Assembly: GCF_900104135.1 (NCBI RefSeq)
Contig: NZ_FNIV01000003.1
Span: 248,001-312,000, forward strand
Direction: 5' to 3'
DNA: 64,000 bases
From: Halomonas shengliensis
Lineage (GTDB): Bacteria > Pseudomonadota > Gammaproteobacteria > Pseudomonadales > Halomonadaceae
The notes below the pieces were generated by a model. The model was not told the origin of the DNA, did not search any database, and worked only from the letters and a program-made list of their open reading frames with translations. A program made the position numbers and the translations under genes. This document shows, one piece after another, positions 11,585-21,554 of the stretch (within the stretch, counting starts at the first letter, position 1; each line of letters starts with the position of its first letter).

Positions 11585-12913
11585 ATGCTGCCCCCATCAT
11601 CACGCCGTCGTACCATCCTGCGTCTCGCCCTGCCGATCATCGCCGGCATGCTCTCCCAGAGCCTGATCAACCTGATCGATGCGGCCATGGTGGGCAGCCT
11701 GGGCGAGGTGCCCCTGGCCGGGGTCGGCATCGGCGGCTACCTGATGTTCATGGTCACCGCCCTGCTGTTCGGGCTCTCCTCCGGGGTCCAGGCCCAGACC
11801 GCCCGACGCCATGGGGAGGCGGCCTGGGAGCGGCGCGCCGTGCCCCTCAATGCGGGACTGGTGATCGCCGCGCTGCTTGCCCTGCCGATCACCCTGCTCT
11901 GCCTGTGGCAGGCCCCTGGCCTGGTGGCGCTGATCAACCAGGACCCCGCGGTCGGCGCCGAGGCCGTCGCCTACTTCCGCTGGCGGGTGCTCTCGCTGGT
12001 GGCGGTGGCGATGATCTTCTGCTTCCGCGGCTACTGGAACGGTATCCAGCAGACCGGCCTCTACCTGCGCATCATCCTGGCGATGCACGCCGTCAATGTG
12101 GCGGCGAGCCTGGGACTGATCTTCGGCTACCTGGGACTCCCCGCCATGGGCGCGGCCGGCGCCGGGGCCGGCACCACCCTGTCGCTGTACGCGGGACTGG
12201 CCCTCTGGGCGGCCGCCAGCCTGCGTCATGCCCGCCCCAGCGGCTTCCTTGCTGGGCTGCCGCGCCGCCTCACCTTCCTGACCACCCTGCGCCTGGCCGC
12301 CCCCCACTCCTTCCAGCAGCTGTGGTTCGCCGGCGGCTACGCGGTGCTGTTCTGGATCCTCGGCCAGGTGGGCACCGCCAGCGTGGCGGCGGGCCATGTG
12401 CTGGTGAACCTCTCGCTGCTGCTGATCCTGCCCGGCGTGGGGCTCGGCATGGCGGCGATGAGCCTGGTGGGCGAGGCCCTGGGGCGCGAGGCCCATGGCG
12501 ACGCCCATCGCTGGGGCTGGGAGGTGGTCCACCTGGCCTGGCTGTGCCTGGCGGTGATCGCCCTGCCCATGGCGCTCTTTCCCGACGCCGTGCTGGGGCT
12601 CTTCCTACATGACCCCGCCCTGGTCGAGCTGGCGCGGCTGCCGCTGCGCCTCACCGCGCTGATGATCGTGCTCGACGCCGCCGCCCTGGTGCTGGCCCAG
12701 GCGCTGCTGGGCGCCGGTGCCAACCGTACCGTGATGACCGCCACCCTCTCGCTGCAGTGGCTACTGTTCCTGCCCCTGGCGTGGTGGGTCGGGGTCTGGC
12801 TGGACCAGGGGCTGGTGGGCATCTGGTGGGTGCAGCTGGGTTATCGCGCCCTCAACTCGCTGTGGTTCGCGGCGATCTGGCAGCGCCGGCGCTGGCAGCG
12901 GGTGATCGTGTAA
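11585..12913 (+). CDS. MATE-family multidrug/Na+ efflux transporter
   Basis: About 442 residues with roughly twelve hydrophobic helices arranged as two homologous halves, typical of MATE exporters, which expel cationic drugs using a Na+ or H+ gradient. Recognisable segments are LALPIIAGMLSQSLINLIDA near the N-terminus, FRGYWNGIQQTGLYLRI mid-protein, and an NRTVMTATLSLQW segment in the C-terminal half. The start is uncertain: ATG 11585 is preferred because the upstream in-frame GTG lies in a terminator-like hairpin. It probably has its own promoter. The substrate cannot be read from the sequence. Confidence 0.88.
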   Translation: MLPPSSRRRTILRLALPIIAGMLSQSLINLIDAAMVGSLGEVPLAGVGIGGYLMFMVTALLFGLSSGVQAQTARRHGEAAWERRAVPLNAGLVIAALLALPITLLCLWQAPGLVALINQDPAVGAEAVAYFRWRVLSLVAVAMIFCFRGYWNGIQQTGLYLRIILAMHAVNVAASLGLIFGYLGLPAMGAAGAGAGTTLSLYAGLALWAAASLRHARPSGFLAGLPRRLTFLTTLRLAAPHSFQQLWFAGGYAVLFWILGQVGTASVAAGHVLVNLSLLLILPGVGLGMAAMSLVGEALGREAHGDAHRWGWEVVHLAWLCLAVIALPMALFPDAVLGLFLHDPALVELARLPLRLTALMIVLDAAALVLAQALLGAGANRTVMTATLSLQWLLFLPLAWWVGVWLDQGLVGIWWVQLGYRALNSLWFAAIWQRRRWQRVIV

Positions 12914-12975
12914 TTACTTTTTGTATAAAAACTATGAATATTTATTCTTTTAAATAATATCGCTCGCGGCATAAG
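12914..12975 (+). promoter_or_regulatory. AT-rich promoter region of cysI
   Basis: This 62-base AT-rich stretch stands out in GC-rich DNA. It contains a TAATAT -10-like hexamer at 12955-12960 with no good -35 element. That pattern fits activator-dependent cys promoters, where CysB binds AT-rich DNA upstream. The CysB assignment is inference from the downstream genes. Confidence 0.45.
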
Positions 12976-13019
12976 GTACAGGGCCAGGATCCGCACCTTC
13001 ACTGCAGCAGGATGGCCGA

Positions 13020-14672
13020 ATGTATCGCTACGACGCTCATGACCAGACCCTCGTCAACGAACGCGTGGAACAGTTCCGCGACCAGATGGCGCGCTACCTG
13101 GCCGGTCGCCTGAGCGAGGAGGAGTTCCTGCCGCTACGGGTACAGAACGGCCTCTACGTGCAGCGCTACGCCCCCATGCTGCGCATCGCCATCCCCTACG
13201 GCATGCTGGCCGCCTACCAGTTGCGCAAGCTGGGCGACCTGGCGCGGGACTACGACCGTGGCTACGGCCACTTCACCACTCGCACCAACCTGCAGCTCAA
13301 CTGGCCGAAGCTTGAGACGGTGCCGGACATGCTGGCGGAGCTCGCCAGCGTGCAGATGCACGCCATCCAGACCAGCGGCAACGACATCCGCAACACCACC
13401 ACCGACCAGTTCGCCGGCGTCGCCGAGGACGAGGAGGTCGACCCGCGCCCCTGGTGCGAGCTGATCCGCCAGTGGTCCACCTTCCACCCCGAGTTCGCCT
13501 ACCTGCCGCGCAAGTTCAAGATCGCGGTGACCGGCGCCGAGGAGGATCGTGCCGCCATCCAGGTGCACGATGTGGGCCTGCGCCTTTGGCGCGACGGTGA
13601 CGGCGAGGTGCGGGTCAAGGTGCTGGCCGGCGGCGGCCTGGGTCGCACGCCGATGATCGGCGAGGTGGTGCGCGAGGACCTGCCCTGGCAACACCTGCTT
13701 ACCTACCTCGAGGCGCTGGTGCGCGTCTACAACCAGTTCGGCCGCCGCGACAACAAGTTCAAGGCGCGCATCAAGATCCTGGTCAAGGCGCTGGGCATCG
13801 AGGAGTTCCGCCGCCGCGTCGACGAGGAGTGGGCCCACCTCAAGGAGGGGCCCCAGACCCTGACCCGGGAGAGCGTCGAGCGGGTGGCGGCCCACTTCGT
13901 CGACCCCGAGCGGCGCCCGGTGGCCGAGGAGGCCATCGCCCGCGTCGAGGCGCTGCGCGGCGAGAATCGCGCCTTCGGCCGCTTCATGACCAACAACGTC
14001 CAGGGCCACAAGGTGCCGGGCTACAAGGCGGTAACCCTGTCGCTCAAGCGGCATGGCCACTCCCCCGGCGACGTCACCGCCGAGCAGATGCACCAGGTGG
14101 CCGACCTCGCCGACGAGTTCAGCTTCGGCGAGCTACGCGTCACCCACGAGCAGAACCTGGTGCTCTCCGACGTGCCCATGGATCGCCTGGAGGAACTCTG
14201 GCAGCGCCTGGAGGCACTGGGCATGGCCAATCCCACGGTGGGCACCCTGGCCGACCTGATCTGCTGCCCGGGGGGCGACTACTGCGCCCTGGCCAACGCC
14301 AAGTCCATCCCGGTGGCCCAGGCGATCCAGGAGCGCTTCGAGGATCTCGATTTCCTCTACGACCTGGGCCCGCTGGACCTCAACATCTCGGGCTGCATGA
14401 ACGCCTGCGGCCACCACCACGTCGGCCACATCGGCATCCTTGGCGTCGACAAGAAGGGCGAGGAGTGGTACCAGGTCTCGCTCGGCGGTGCCCAGGGCAA
14501 CGCTGCCTCGCTGGGCAAGATCCTCGGCCCCTCCTTCAGCCGTGATGCCGTCCCCGACGTCATCGACACCCTGCTCAAGGTCTACGTCGGCGAGCGCCAT
14601 GACGGCGAGACCTTCCTCGACACCTACCGTCGCATCGGCCTCAAGCCCTTCAAGGAGCGCGTCTATGCCTGA
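13020..14672 (+). CDS. cysI: Sulfite reductase hemoprotein (nitrite/sulfite reductase family)
   Basis: A 550-residue siroheme and 4Fe-4S enzyme for six-electron reduction of sulfite to sulfide in cysteine synthesis. It has the two-repeat architecture of the family. The cluster and siroheme cysteines are Cys416 and Cys422 (CCPGGDYC) and Cys459 and Cys463 (GCMNACG). Siroheme-contacting arginines are expected in FTTRTNLQL near the N-terminus. It resembles the single-gene Pseudomonas-type CysI, which does not use the CysJ flavoprotein. DUF934 follows with an 8-base overlap, the usual partner. Nitrite reductase is the alternative, but this pairing favours sulfite. Confidence 0.88.
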   Translation: MYRYDAHDQTLVNERVEQFRDQMARYLAGRLSEEEFLPLRVQNGLYVQRYAPMLRIAIPYGMLAAYQLRKLGDLARDYDRGYGHFTTRTNLQLNWPKLETVPDMLAELASVQMHAIQTSGNDIRNTTTDQFAGVAEDEEVDPRPWCELIRQWSTFHPEFAYLPRKFKIAVTGAEEDRAAIQVHDVGLRLWRDGDGEVRVKVLAGGGLGRTPMIGEVVREDLPWQHLLTYLEALVRVYNQFGRRDNKFKARIKILVKALGIEEFRRRVDEEWAHLKEGPQTLTRESVERVAAHFVDPERRPVAEEAIARVEALRGENRAFGRFMTNNVQGHKVPGYKAVTLSLKRHGHSPGDVTAEQMHQVADLADEFSFGELRVTHEQNLVLSDVPMDRLEELWQRLEALGMANPTVGTLADLICCPGGDYCALANAKSIPVAQAIQERFEDLDFLYDLGPLDLNISGCMNACGHHHVGHIGILGVDKKGEEWYQVSLGGAQGNAASLGKILGPSFSRDAVPDVIDTLLKVYVGERHDGETFLDTYRRIGLKPFKERVYA

Positions 14673-15210
14673 TCAGCCCCTTCACGCCGTGACCACCGGC
14701 CCCTACCTCTTCCGCGGTGAACCCGCCGCGGATCGCTGGACCCTGGTGCGCGAGGGCGAGCCGCCGGCCGACGCGGCCGCCATCGTGCCTCTCGAGGAGT
14801 GGCGTGAGCGCCAGGACGATGCCGCTCGTGCTCCCTGGCTGGCCGCCGATACCGAGCTGACGCCGGCACTGGCGGCGGAGCTCGCCTCAGCACCGCTGAT
14901 CGCCATCGACTTCCCCAAGTTCACCGACGGGCGCGGCTACAGCCTGGCGCGCCTGCTGCGGGAGCGCCACGGTTACCGCGGCGAGATCCGCGCCGTAGGC
15001 GATGTGCTGGTGGATCAGCTCCACTTCATGACCCGCTGCGGCTTCGATGGCCTGGCGCTGCGCGAAGACCAGTGGCTGGAGGACGCCCTGCGTAACCTGC
15101 GGGTCTTCAGCCGCGCCTACCAGCCGGCGGTGGACCAGCCCGAGCCGCTGTTCCGCCTTCGCCAGCGCGAGCTGACCAAGCGCCGCGAGGCGGCCCCCGC
15201 CTTCGCCTGA
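14665..15210 (+). CDS. DUF934 protein, cysI partner
   Basis: A 181-residue protein of the DUF934 family, typically encoded after Pseudomonas-type cysI. The conserved core includes LIAIDFPKFTDGRGYSLARL, YRGEIRAVGDVLVDQLHFM and CGFDGLALRE. The ATG overlaps the cysI stop by eight bases, so the two are translationally coupled. The context implies a role in assimilatory sulfite reduction, perhaps supporting CysI or its electron donor, but no activity is established to my knowledge. It has no signal peptide or membrane helix. Confidence 0.88.
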   Translation: MPDQPLHAVTTGPYLFRGEPAADRWTLVREGEPPADAAAIVPLEEWRERQDDAARAPWLAADTELTPALAAELASAPLIAIDFPKFTDGRGYSLARLLRERHGYRGEIRAVGDVLVDQLHFMTRCGFDGLALREDQWLEDALRNLRVFSRAYQPAVDQPEPLFRLRQRELTKRREAAPAFA

Positions 15211-15227
15211 GCCTGAGCCAACCGTTG

Positions 15228-15365
15228 CTGTTTCGACATCGAATAGAACATCGAGGGACGCCGGGGACAGGCCTGAAGGGGGTCCTACGCCAGGGATGGC
15301 GTCGGTAGCGCCCAGGGAGGGGTTCACAGCGCCCCCGCACAGGTATGTCACCGGGTAAGCCCCGG
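15228..15365. repeat. Structured intergenic element, candidate dispersed repeat
   Basis: This gap between the convergent DUF934 and smrA genes has little coding character but several nested dyads. One is ACGCC...GGCGT around 15290; others are GGGGGT/AGCGCCCCC-type pairings out to 15335. Its composition resembles non-coding repeat elements that I recall from intergenic regions of halomonads. Copy number cannot be tested within one window, and no second copy is present here. Confidence 0.35.
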
Positions 15366-15411
15366 GGCATTTCCGACCTCGGTGGCAGGGAGGGTAGGTA
15401 CCAGGGTTGGC

Positions 15412-16005
15412 TCACCCCCGCCGCTTCTGCTGGCGTTCGCGGTTGGCGGCCTTGGCCCGCTCGCTCTTGCGCAGCATCACCCAGGTGGCACCCAGGCCGC
15501 CGTCGGCGGGCTGCGCCGAGACATAGGCCTGCACCTCGGGGAACTCGCGCAGCCACTTGGCCAGGTAGGAGCGCAGCACGTTGGGCGCCCCGTCGATGGC
15601 CTGGCTGCGGCCATGCACGATCAGCACCGAGCGCAGGTCGTGGGCGTAGGCCTCGTGAATGAAGGGCGGCAGGCTGCGCCGGCACTCCTCCAGCGGGCGA
15701 CGCAGCAGATGCAGTCGGGCCTGGGCGGCATAGCCGCCATGGCGCAGCCGATCCACCACGCCCTCCTGGATACCGTCGCGGCGATACTCGAGCGGGTCGA
15801 AGGGCGGCACCAGGTCGACGAAGTCGTCGGAGAGGAAGCCGTGGCCCTCGAGCTCGGCCTCGGCGCTCTCGCGGCGGGCCAGCTGGGCCTCGCTGGGCGA
15901 ACGCGCGCCCCGCCCGGTATCGGCGCGCCCCCGCCCCCGGGTCAGCGGCTGCACATCCCCCATCAGCGCCTGGAAATCGAGGTCGTCGCGTGCCGACTGG
16001 TTCAT
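15412..16005 (-). CDS. smrA: Smr-domain DNA/RNA endonuclease-like protein (SmrA/YdaL type)
   Basis: A 197-residue protein whose C-terminal half is a Smr domain. It carries LHLLRRPLEECR in place of the classical LDLHG motif, VLIVHGRS as the second motif, then NVLRSYLAKWL and a GGLGATWVMLRK end. This arrangement closely resembles E. coli SmrA (YdaL), which has nicking endonuclease activity. The N-terminal part is charged and probably flexible, and the C-terminus is basic. It is divergent from the GGCT-like gene and convergent with DUF934. Confidence 0.85.
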   Translation of the reverse strand: MNQSARDDLDFQALMGDVQPLTRGRGRADTGRGARSPSEAQLARRESAEAELEGHGFLSDDFVDLVPPFDPLEYRRDGIQEGVVDRLRHGGYAAQARLHLLRRPLEECRRSLPPFIHEAYAHDLRSVLIVHGRSQAIDGAPNVLRSYLAKWLREFPEVQAYVSAQPADGGLGATWVMLRKSERAKAANRERQQKRRG

Positions 16006-16111
16006 GGCTCAACCCTCCGTCGTCATGGGGACTTCCATCCTAGCAGAGCGCCGAGGCGGACAGCGACGCCCACGCATGGCAGGATGGTCCCACCACGACC
16101 GCGAGACGCCC

Positions 16112-16555
16112 ATGCGACCCCGACACCTGGTGATCACCACCCTGATCGGCGCCCCGCTGGCCCTGGCGGGCTGGCTGTGGCTGACCATGCTCAGCCCCTT
16201 CACCTACGAGCGCCCCGACCACCTGGCGCCTATCAACGACGGCCCCCACGAGGTCTTCGTCTACGGCACCCTGCGTGTCCCTGCCATCCGCTGGGTGGTG
16301 CTGGGGGAGCGGGTCGACACCCGGCCGGCGACCCTCTCTGGCTGGCGACGCACCGGGCTCGACCTCGAGCCGGCACCCGGGGAGCGTGTCGAGGGCGAGG
16401 TGCTGACCGTCGATGCCGAGGCGCTGCGCCGGCTGGATCGCTACGAACGCCTGGGCATCCGCTACGAGCGGGTGCGCCTCCCCCTGGACGACGGCGGCGA
16501 GGCCTGGGTCTATCGCCGCCTGCCCGAGGCAGAGGGTGCCGTGCTCTCGTCGTGA
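16112..16555 (+). CDS. Gamma-glutamylcyclotransferase-fold (AIG2-like) protein
   Basis: A 147-residue protein. A hydrophobic N-terminal segment (residues 7-26) looks like a membrane anchor. It is followed by an AIG2/GGCT-like domain starting at VFVYGTLR, the substrate-loop signature, and running through EVLTVDAEALRRLDRYE, which contains the Glu-rich region where the catalytic acid is expected. Family members cleave gamma-glutamyl amines or peptides, but the substrate is not known here. The start was chosen at the ATG just before the hydrophobic segment; more upstream in-frame sequence lacks family resemblance. Confidence 0.75.
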   Translation: MRPRHLVITTLIGAPLALAGWLWLTMLSPFTYERPDHLAPINDGPHEVFVYGTLRVPAIRWVVLGERVDTRPATLSGWRRTGLDLEPAPGERVEGEVLTVDAEALRRLDRYERLGIRYERVRLPLDDGGEAWVYRRLPEAEGAVLSS

Positions 16556-16621
16556 GCGGCGGGACGCGGCTTGCTACACTGTGCCGGTCATTCATACCGG
16601 CCCCGTCGACAAGGAGTCCCC

Positions 16622-18028
<1,407 letters not shown>

Positions 18029-18173
18029 CACGCCGGGGTGCTAGGCTTAGGTTCGCTGGAAGAAGGCTTGACCAAAGTGCGCGGCATGCCCCGTACTTTT
18101 AGTGCGGGGAAGGATAGCGCGGGCGCCGCAGGCGCCCTATAATGCTGGACATACAGACAGTTAATGGTGCTTT

Positions 18174-19394
18174 GTGAAACGCCTCCAAGCCTTCAAATAC
18201 GAACTGATGCCCAATGGGGAGCAGGTGCGCAAGATGCGCCAGTTCGCCGGCATGGCACGATTCGTGTTCAATCGAGGGCTGGCGCTACAGAAAGAACGGT
18301 ATGAGGTCGGTGAGAAGAAGCTGGGGTATGCGGCCCTGTGCAAGGAACTCACCGGCTGGCGCAACAGCGATGACACGCTGTGGCTCAAGGACGGCCCGAT
18401 CCACCCCCTTCAGCAGTCGCTGAAGGATCTGGAGCGTGCCTACGCCAACTTCTTCGCCAAGCGGGCCGATTTTCCGCGCTTCAAGAAGAAGGGGCTCCGC
18501 GACAGCTTCCGCTATCCCGATCCGAAACAGATCAAGCTCGACCAGGGCAATCGTCGGCTGTACCTGCCCAAGCTCGGCTGGTTGCGCTTCCGCAAGAGCC
18601 GCGAGGTACTGGGAGCGGTCAAGAACGTAACGGTCAGCCAGTCGGCGGGCCGATGGTTCGTGTCGATCCAGACCGAGCGGGAGGTCGCGGTGACGGCGCC
18701 GACTGGCGGTGCCGTGGGCATCGATATGGGCGTGGCGCGGTTCGCGACGCTCTCTGATGGCAGCTACCTGGCACCCCTCAACAGTTTCAGAAAGCACCAG
18801 GCGGCGCTGCGAAAGGCGCAGCAAGCCATGAGCCGCAAGGTCAAGTTCAGCAACAACTGGAAGAAGGCCAAGGTCCGCGTCCAGAAGGTTCAGTCTCGCA
18901 TCGCCAATGTCCGGCGCGACACCCTGCACAAGGCTTCCGCCACGATCAGCCAAAACCACGCGCTCGTGGTGCTGGAAGACTTGCAGGTGGGCAACATGTC
19001 GCGCTCAGCCAGAGGCACTGTCGAGCAACCCGGCCGCCACATCCGTCAGAAGTCCGGTCTCAACCGCTCGATCCTCGACCAGGGCTGGTTCGAGTTTCGC
19101 CGCCAGCTCGACTACAAGCTGGCCTGGCGCGGGGCGCATCTGGTTGTTGTGCCACCGCACAACACCAGCCGGACCTGTCCCGAATGCGGCCATGTGGCCG
19201 CGGAGAACCGGCGCAGCCAGGAACGCTTCGCCTGCGTCGAATGTGGCTACCAGGCCAACGCCGATCATGTCGGCGCCATCAATGTGTTAAGGGCGGGGCA
19301 CGCCCGGCTAGCCTGTGAAGTGAGTGGTGCGGTAAGGCCGCCAGCAGCAGGAACCCACCGAAGCGACTTGGGAGTGGCTCAATGCCGCGCCTGA
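18174..19394 (+). CDS. tnpB: RNA-guided nuclease TnpB (IS605 OrfB)
   Basis: A 406-residue TnpB, an RNA-guided DNA nuclease ancestral to Cas12. A REC/WED-like N-terminal half (ANFFAKRADFPRFKKKG) is followed by a RuvC domain with all three acidic residues: Asp184 (GIDMGVARFATLSDG), Glu268 (VVLEDLQVGNM) and Asp364 (NADHVGAINVL). The zinc finger is Cys335, Cys338, Cys354 and Cys357 (CPECG, CVECGY). Translation starts at GTG, where the MKRLQAFKYEL consensus begins. No frameshift or truncation is seen, so the protein is probably active. The 3' end of the gene should overlap the omega RNA. Confidence 0.92.
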   Translation: MKRLQAFKYELMPNGEQVRKMRQFAGMARFVFNRGLALQKERYEVGEKKLGYAALCKELTGWRNSDDTLWLKDGPIHPLQQSLKDLERAYANFFAKRADFPRFKKKGLRDSFRYPDPKQIKLDQGNRRLYLPKLGWLRFRKSREVLGAVKNVTVSQSAGRWFVSIQTEREVAVTAPTGGAVGIDMGVARFATLSDGSYLAPLNSFRKHQAALRKAQQAMSRKVKFSNNWKKAKVRVQKVQSRIANVRRDTLHKASATISQNHALVVLEDLQVGNMSRSARGTVEQPGRHIRQKSGLNRSILDQGWFEFRRQLDYKLAWRGAHLVVVPPHNTSRTCPECGHVAAENRRSQERFACVECGYQANADHVGAINVLRAGHARLACEVSGAVRPPAAGTHRSDLGVAQCRA

Positions 19395-19453
19395 GCGCCG
19401 TAGGAATCCCCTCCCTCAGCTTCCTGAGAAGCTGAGGGAGAGGAGGACGTCAA
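19290..19453 (+). ncRNA. Predicted omega RNA scaffold of the TnpB element
   Basis: By analogy with characterised TnpB systems, the 3' part of tnpB and the element right end are transcribed as the guide RNA scaffold. The 13-bp stem at 19411-19440 with loop CTGA and the terminal GTCAA (19449-19453) are visible. The guide would be the flanking DNA beginning at 19454 (CGGGATCAAGCCAACC). The 5' boundary is not determinable here. Confidence 0.5.
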
Positions 19454-19508
19454 CGGGATCAAGCCAACCATCGACACGCCGACGACAGACCGACGAAAGG
19501 AGTACGTG

Positions 19509-19982
19509 ATGACCGTGACCCTGCGCCCCCTGCTCGCCCTGGGGCTCTCCGCCGCCCTGGCTCTGCCCTTTGCCACCCAGGCCGCCGAGCCCGACGAGGC
19601 CATCGAGTACCGCCAGTCCGCGCTGCGGGTGCTGGCCTGGCAGCTCGGCCCCATGGGGGCCATGGCCCAGGGCGAGATCGACTATGACGCCGAGGTGTTC
19701 GCCACCAAGGCCGCCAACCTGGCCGCGGCCGCCCCGCTGCCCTGGGAGGGGTTCATGGAGGGTACCCTGCGCGATGACGGCCACGGCGTGGAGACCGAGG
19801 CCCTGGCCAAGATCGGCGATGACTGGGAGGGCTTCCACGAGCGTCGCGACACCTTCATCGAGGAGGCCAACACCCTGGCGCAGATGGTCGATGACGGCGA
19901 GGAGTTCGCCGCCCTGCGCAAGCAGGTAGGCGCCGTGGCCAACAGCTGCAAGGGCTGCCACGACAACTACCGCGCCGAATAA
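19509..19982 (+). CDS. Periplasmic class II cytochrome c (c'-type)
   Basis: A 157-residue secreted cytochrome. The signal peptide is residues 1-25, cleaved after TQA. A four-helix-bundle domain follows, with heme attachment Cys147-x-x-Cys150-His151 (CKGCH) near the C-terminus, the position diagnostic of the cytochrome c'/c-556 class. Such proteins bind NO or shuttle electrons. AAGGAG six bases upstream favours the ATG over the adjacent in-frame GTG. It is convergent with a cytochrome b561-type gene, a possible redox partner. Confidence 0.9.
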   Translation: MTVTLRPLLALGLSAALALPFATQAAEPDEAIEYRQSALRVLAWQLGPMGAMAQGEIDYDAEVFATKAANLAAAAPLPWEGFMEGTLRDDGHGVETEALAKIGDDWEGFHERRDTFIEEANTLAQMVDDGEEFAALRKQVGAVANSCKGCHDNYRAE

Positions 19983-20002
19983 GCGACGGCGTCGCCAGGC
20001 AG

Positions 20003-20029
20003 GACGGGGTGGCCACCGGCCACCCCGTC
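20003..20029. terminator. Hairpin between convergent cytochrome genes
   Basis: A perfect 12-bp inverted repeat (GACGGGGTGGCC and complement) with a 3-base loop lies between two convergent stops. It lacks a clear U-run. Confidence 0.55.
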
Positions 20030-20053
20030 GTCGTCATGGCTGCCGCAACCGGG

Positions 20054-20737
20054 TCATGCCTGCCACAACCACACCACGGGCAGCAGGCTGATCCCCGCCA
20101 GCACCAGGGCAAGCCACAGGCTCGCCACCCGCCGCTGCGCACCTTCCTCGGGCTCGTCCCGAGGGAGCTCCTCCAGCGTCTTGCGGCCGCTGAACATGGC
20201 ACCGACCAGTCGCTCACCCTTGAGGCGGTGCACCACCAGGGCCAGCAGGTGGCCGGCCACCAGCACGAGGATCAGGTTAGCGTTGAGGTGGTGGATCGAC
20301 TGAATCAGCGAGGCGGTGTCGTCATCCACCCAGCCCTTCAGCGGCGCGTTGAAGAAGATGTCGTCGCTCATGAACAGCCCGCTTACCGCCTGCACGCTCA
20401 GCGACAGCAGCATCACCAGCACCATGGCGCCGCCCAGCGGGTTATGCCCGGCATAGGCCGGCGGGCGGCCGCGCCGCATCGCGCGAGCGTAGTCGAGCAT
20501 GGTCCGCGGCGAGCGCAGGAAGCTGGCGAAGCGGGCATGGAAGCTGCCCACCAGCCCCCACAGCCAGCGAAACAGCAGCAGGCCCAGCAGCAGGTAGCCG
20601 GCGCGGGCATGGATGTCGGTGGGGAAGACGAAGGGGGCCCCCTCGGTCTTCATGGTGTAGAAGGAGAGCGCCACCAGCCCGACCAGGGCCCAGTGGAAGA
20701 GCCGAACCGGAATATCCCACACGAGCAGTCGTTTCAT
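20054..20737 (-). CDS. Cytochrome b561-type membrane protein
   Basis: A 227-residue protein of the prokaryotic cytochrome b561/Ni-Fe-hydrogenase b-subunit family. The N-terminal WDIPVRLFHWALV is characteristic and contains the first heme-ligand histidine. Four to five membrane helices follow, with further histidines in ARAGYLLL, SIHHLNANLILVLVAGHLLAL. It probably passes electrons between quinol and a periplasmic c-type cytochrome. The convergent cytochrome c' gene is a candidate partner. It is monocistronic. Confidence 0.87.
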   Translation of the reverse strand: MKRLLVWDIPVRLFHWALVGLVALSFYTMKTEGAPFVFPTDIHARAGYLLLGLLLFRWLWGLVGSFHARFASFLRSPRTMLDYARAMRRGRPPAYAGHNPLGGAMVLVMLLSLSVQAVSGLFMSDDIFFNAPLKGWVDDDTASLIQSIHHLNANLILVLVAGHLLALVVHRLKGERLVGAMFSGRKTLEELPRDEPEEGAQRRVASLWLALVLAGISLLPVVWLWQA

Positions 20738-20858
20738 CCTGCCTCCCTGCGCTAGTCAGATGATCGTCGCGAGCATGGCTGCCAAGACGGTGATTCTGGC
20801 TTACCATGAAGGGCTCGGGGCGCCTCAATGCCCATCGACCCACAAGGAGTCTACCACC

Positions 20859-21554
20859 GTGTCATTGCCCCACGCCTGGAAGGAAGCCGGGCTGCTGACC
20901 CTCCCCGTGATGTTCGGTTATCTCCCCCTGGGGGCCGCCTACGGCATCCTCGCCATCGAGGTCGGCGTGCCGTGGTGGGCGGCGGTGCTGATGTCGCTGG
21001 TGATCTACGCCGGCGCCGGCCAGTTCCTGGCGGTGGCGCTGCTGGCCGCCGGCGCCGGGCTGGTGGAGCTGGCCGTGGCCACCCTGATGCTCAACTCGCG
21101 CCACCTCTTCTACGGGCTATCGCTGCTCAAGCGCTTCCAGGGCGCGGGATGGCGCAAGCCTTACCTGATCTTCGCCCTCACCGACGAGACCTACTCGCTG
21201 ATCACCACCCTGCCCGCCGAACGCGCCGGCGACCAGGCCCTGGCCTTCCGGGTCACCCTGCTCAACCAGGGGTGGTGGGTGCTGGGCTCCATCGCCGGGG
21301 TGCTGATCGGCACCACCCTGGACTTCAACAGCCAGGGGATCGAGTTCGCCCTGACGGCGCTGTTCATCGTGCTGACCCTGGAGCAGGCACGACGCCTGCG
21401 CCAGGGGCTGCCCTTCGTCATCGCGCTCGCCACAGGGCTCGGTGCCCTGCTGCTGTTGCCCGACCGCCACCTGCTGCTGGGCGCGATCGGGGCGGCGACC
21501 CTGGTGCTTCTGCTGCACTTCCACCACACCCGCCGCCGGGAGGTGAGCGCATGA
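20859..21554 (+). CDS. azlC: AzlC-family branched-chain amino acid exporter, large subunit
   Basis: A 231-residue membrane protein of the AzlC/YgaZ family with about five hydrophobic segments and the signature LPLGAAYGILAIEVG and LNSRHLFYGLSLL. With AzlD it exports branched-chain amino acids or analogues. A GTG start was chosen because AAGGAG lies nine bases upstream and homology begins right after it (LPHAWKEAGLLTLPVMFGYL); an upstream in-frame ATG would add unconserved residues. It overlaps azlD by ATGA. Confidence 0.88.
   Translation: MSLPHAWKEAGLLTLPVMFGYLPLGAAYGILAIEVGVPWWAAVLMSLVIYAGAGQFLAVALLAAGAGLVELAVATLMLNSRHLFYGLSLLKRFQGAGWRKPYLIFALTDETYSLITTLPAERAGDQALAFRVTLLNQGWWVLGSIAGVLIGTTLDFNSQGIEFALTALFIVLTLEQARRLRQGLPFVIALATGLGALLLLPDRHLLLGAIGAATLVLLLHFHHTRRREVSA

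Larger units (their letters stand above)
18073..19453 (+). mobile_element. TnpB-only IS200/IS605-group insertion (IS1341-like)
   Basis: The element carries one gene, tnpB, and no TnpA transposase, so movement would need TnpA in trans. A possible target/TAM pentamer TTGAC lies at 18068-18072. The left end holds hairpins CCCCGTAC/GTGCGGGG (18089-18109) and GGGCGCC/GGCGCCC (18121-18137). The right end is a perfect 13-bp stem (19411-19440) followed by GGAGGACGTCAA, a terminus typical of this group. The right boundary is fairly secure; the left is tentative. Base composition matches its neighbours, so it may be long resident or from a similar genome. Confidence 0.75.
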
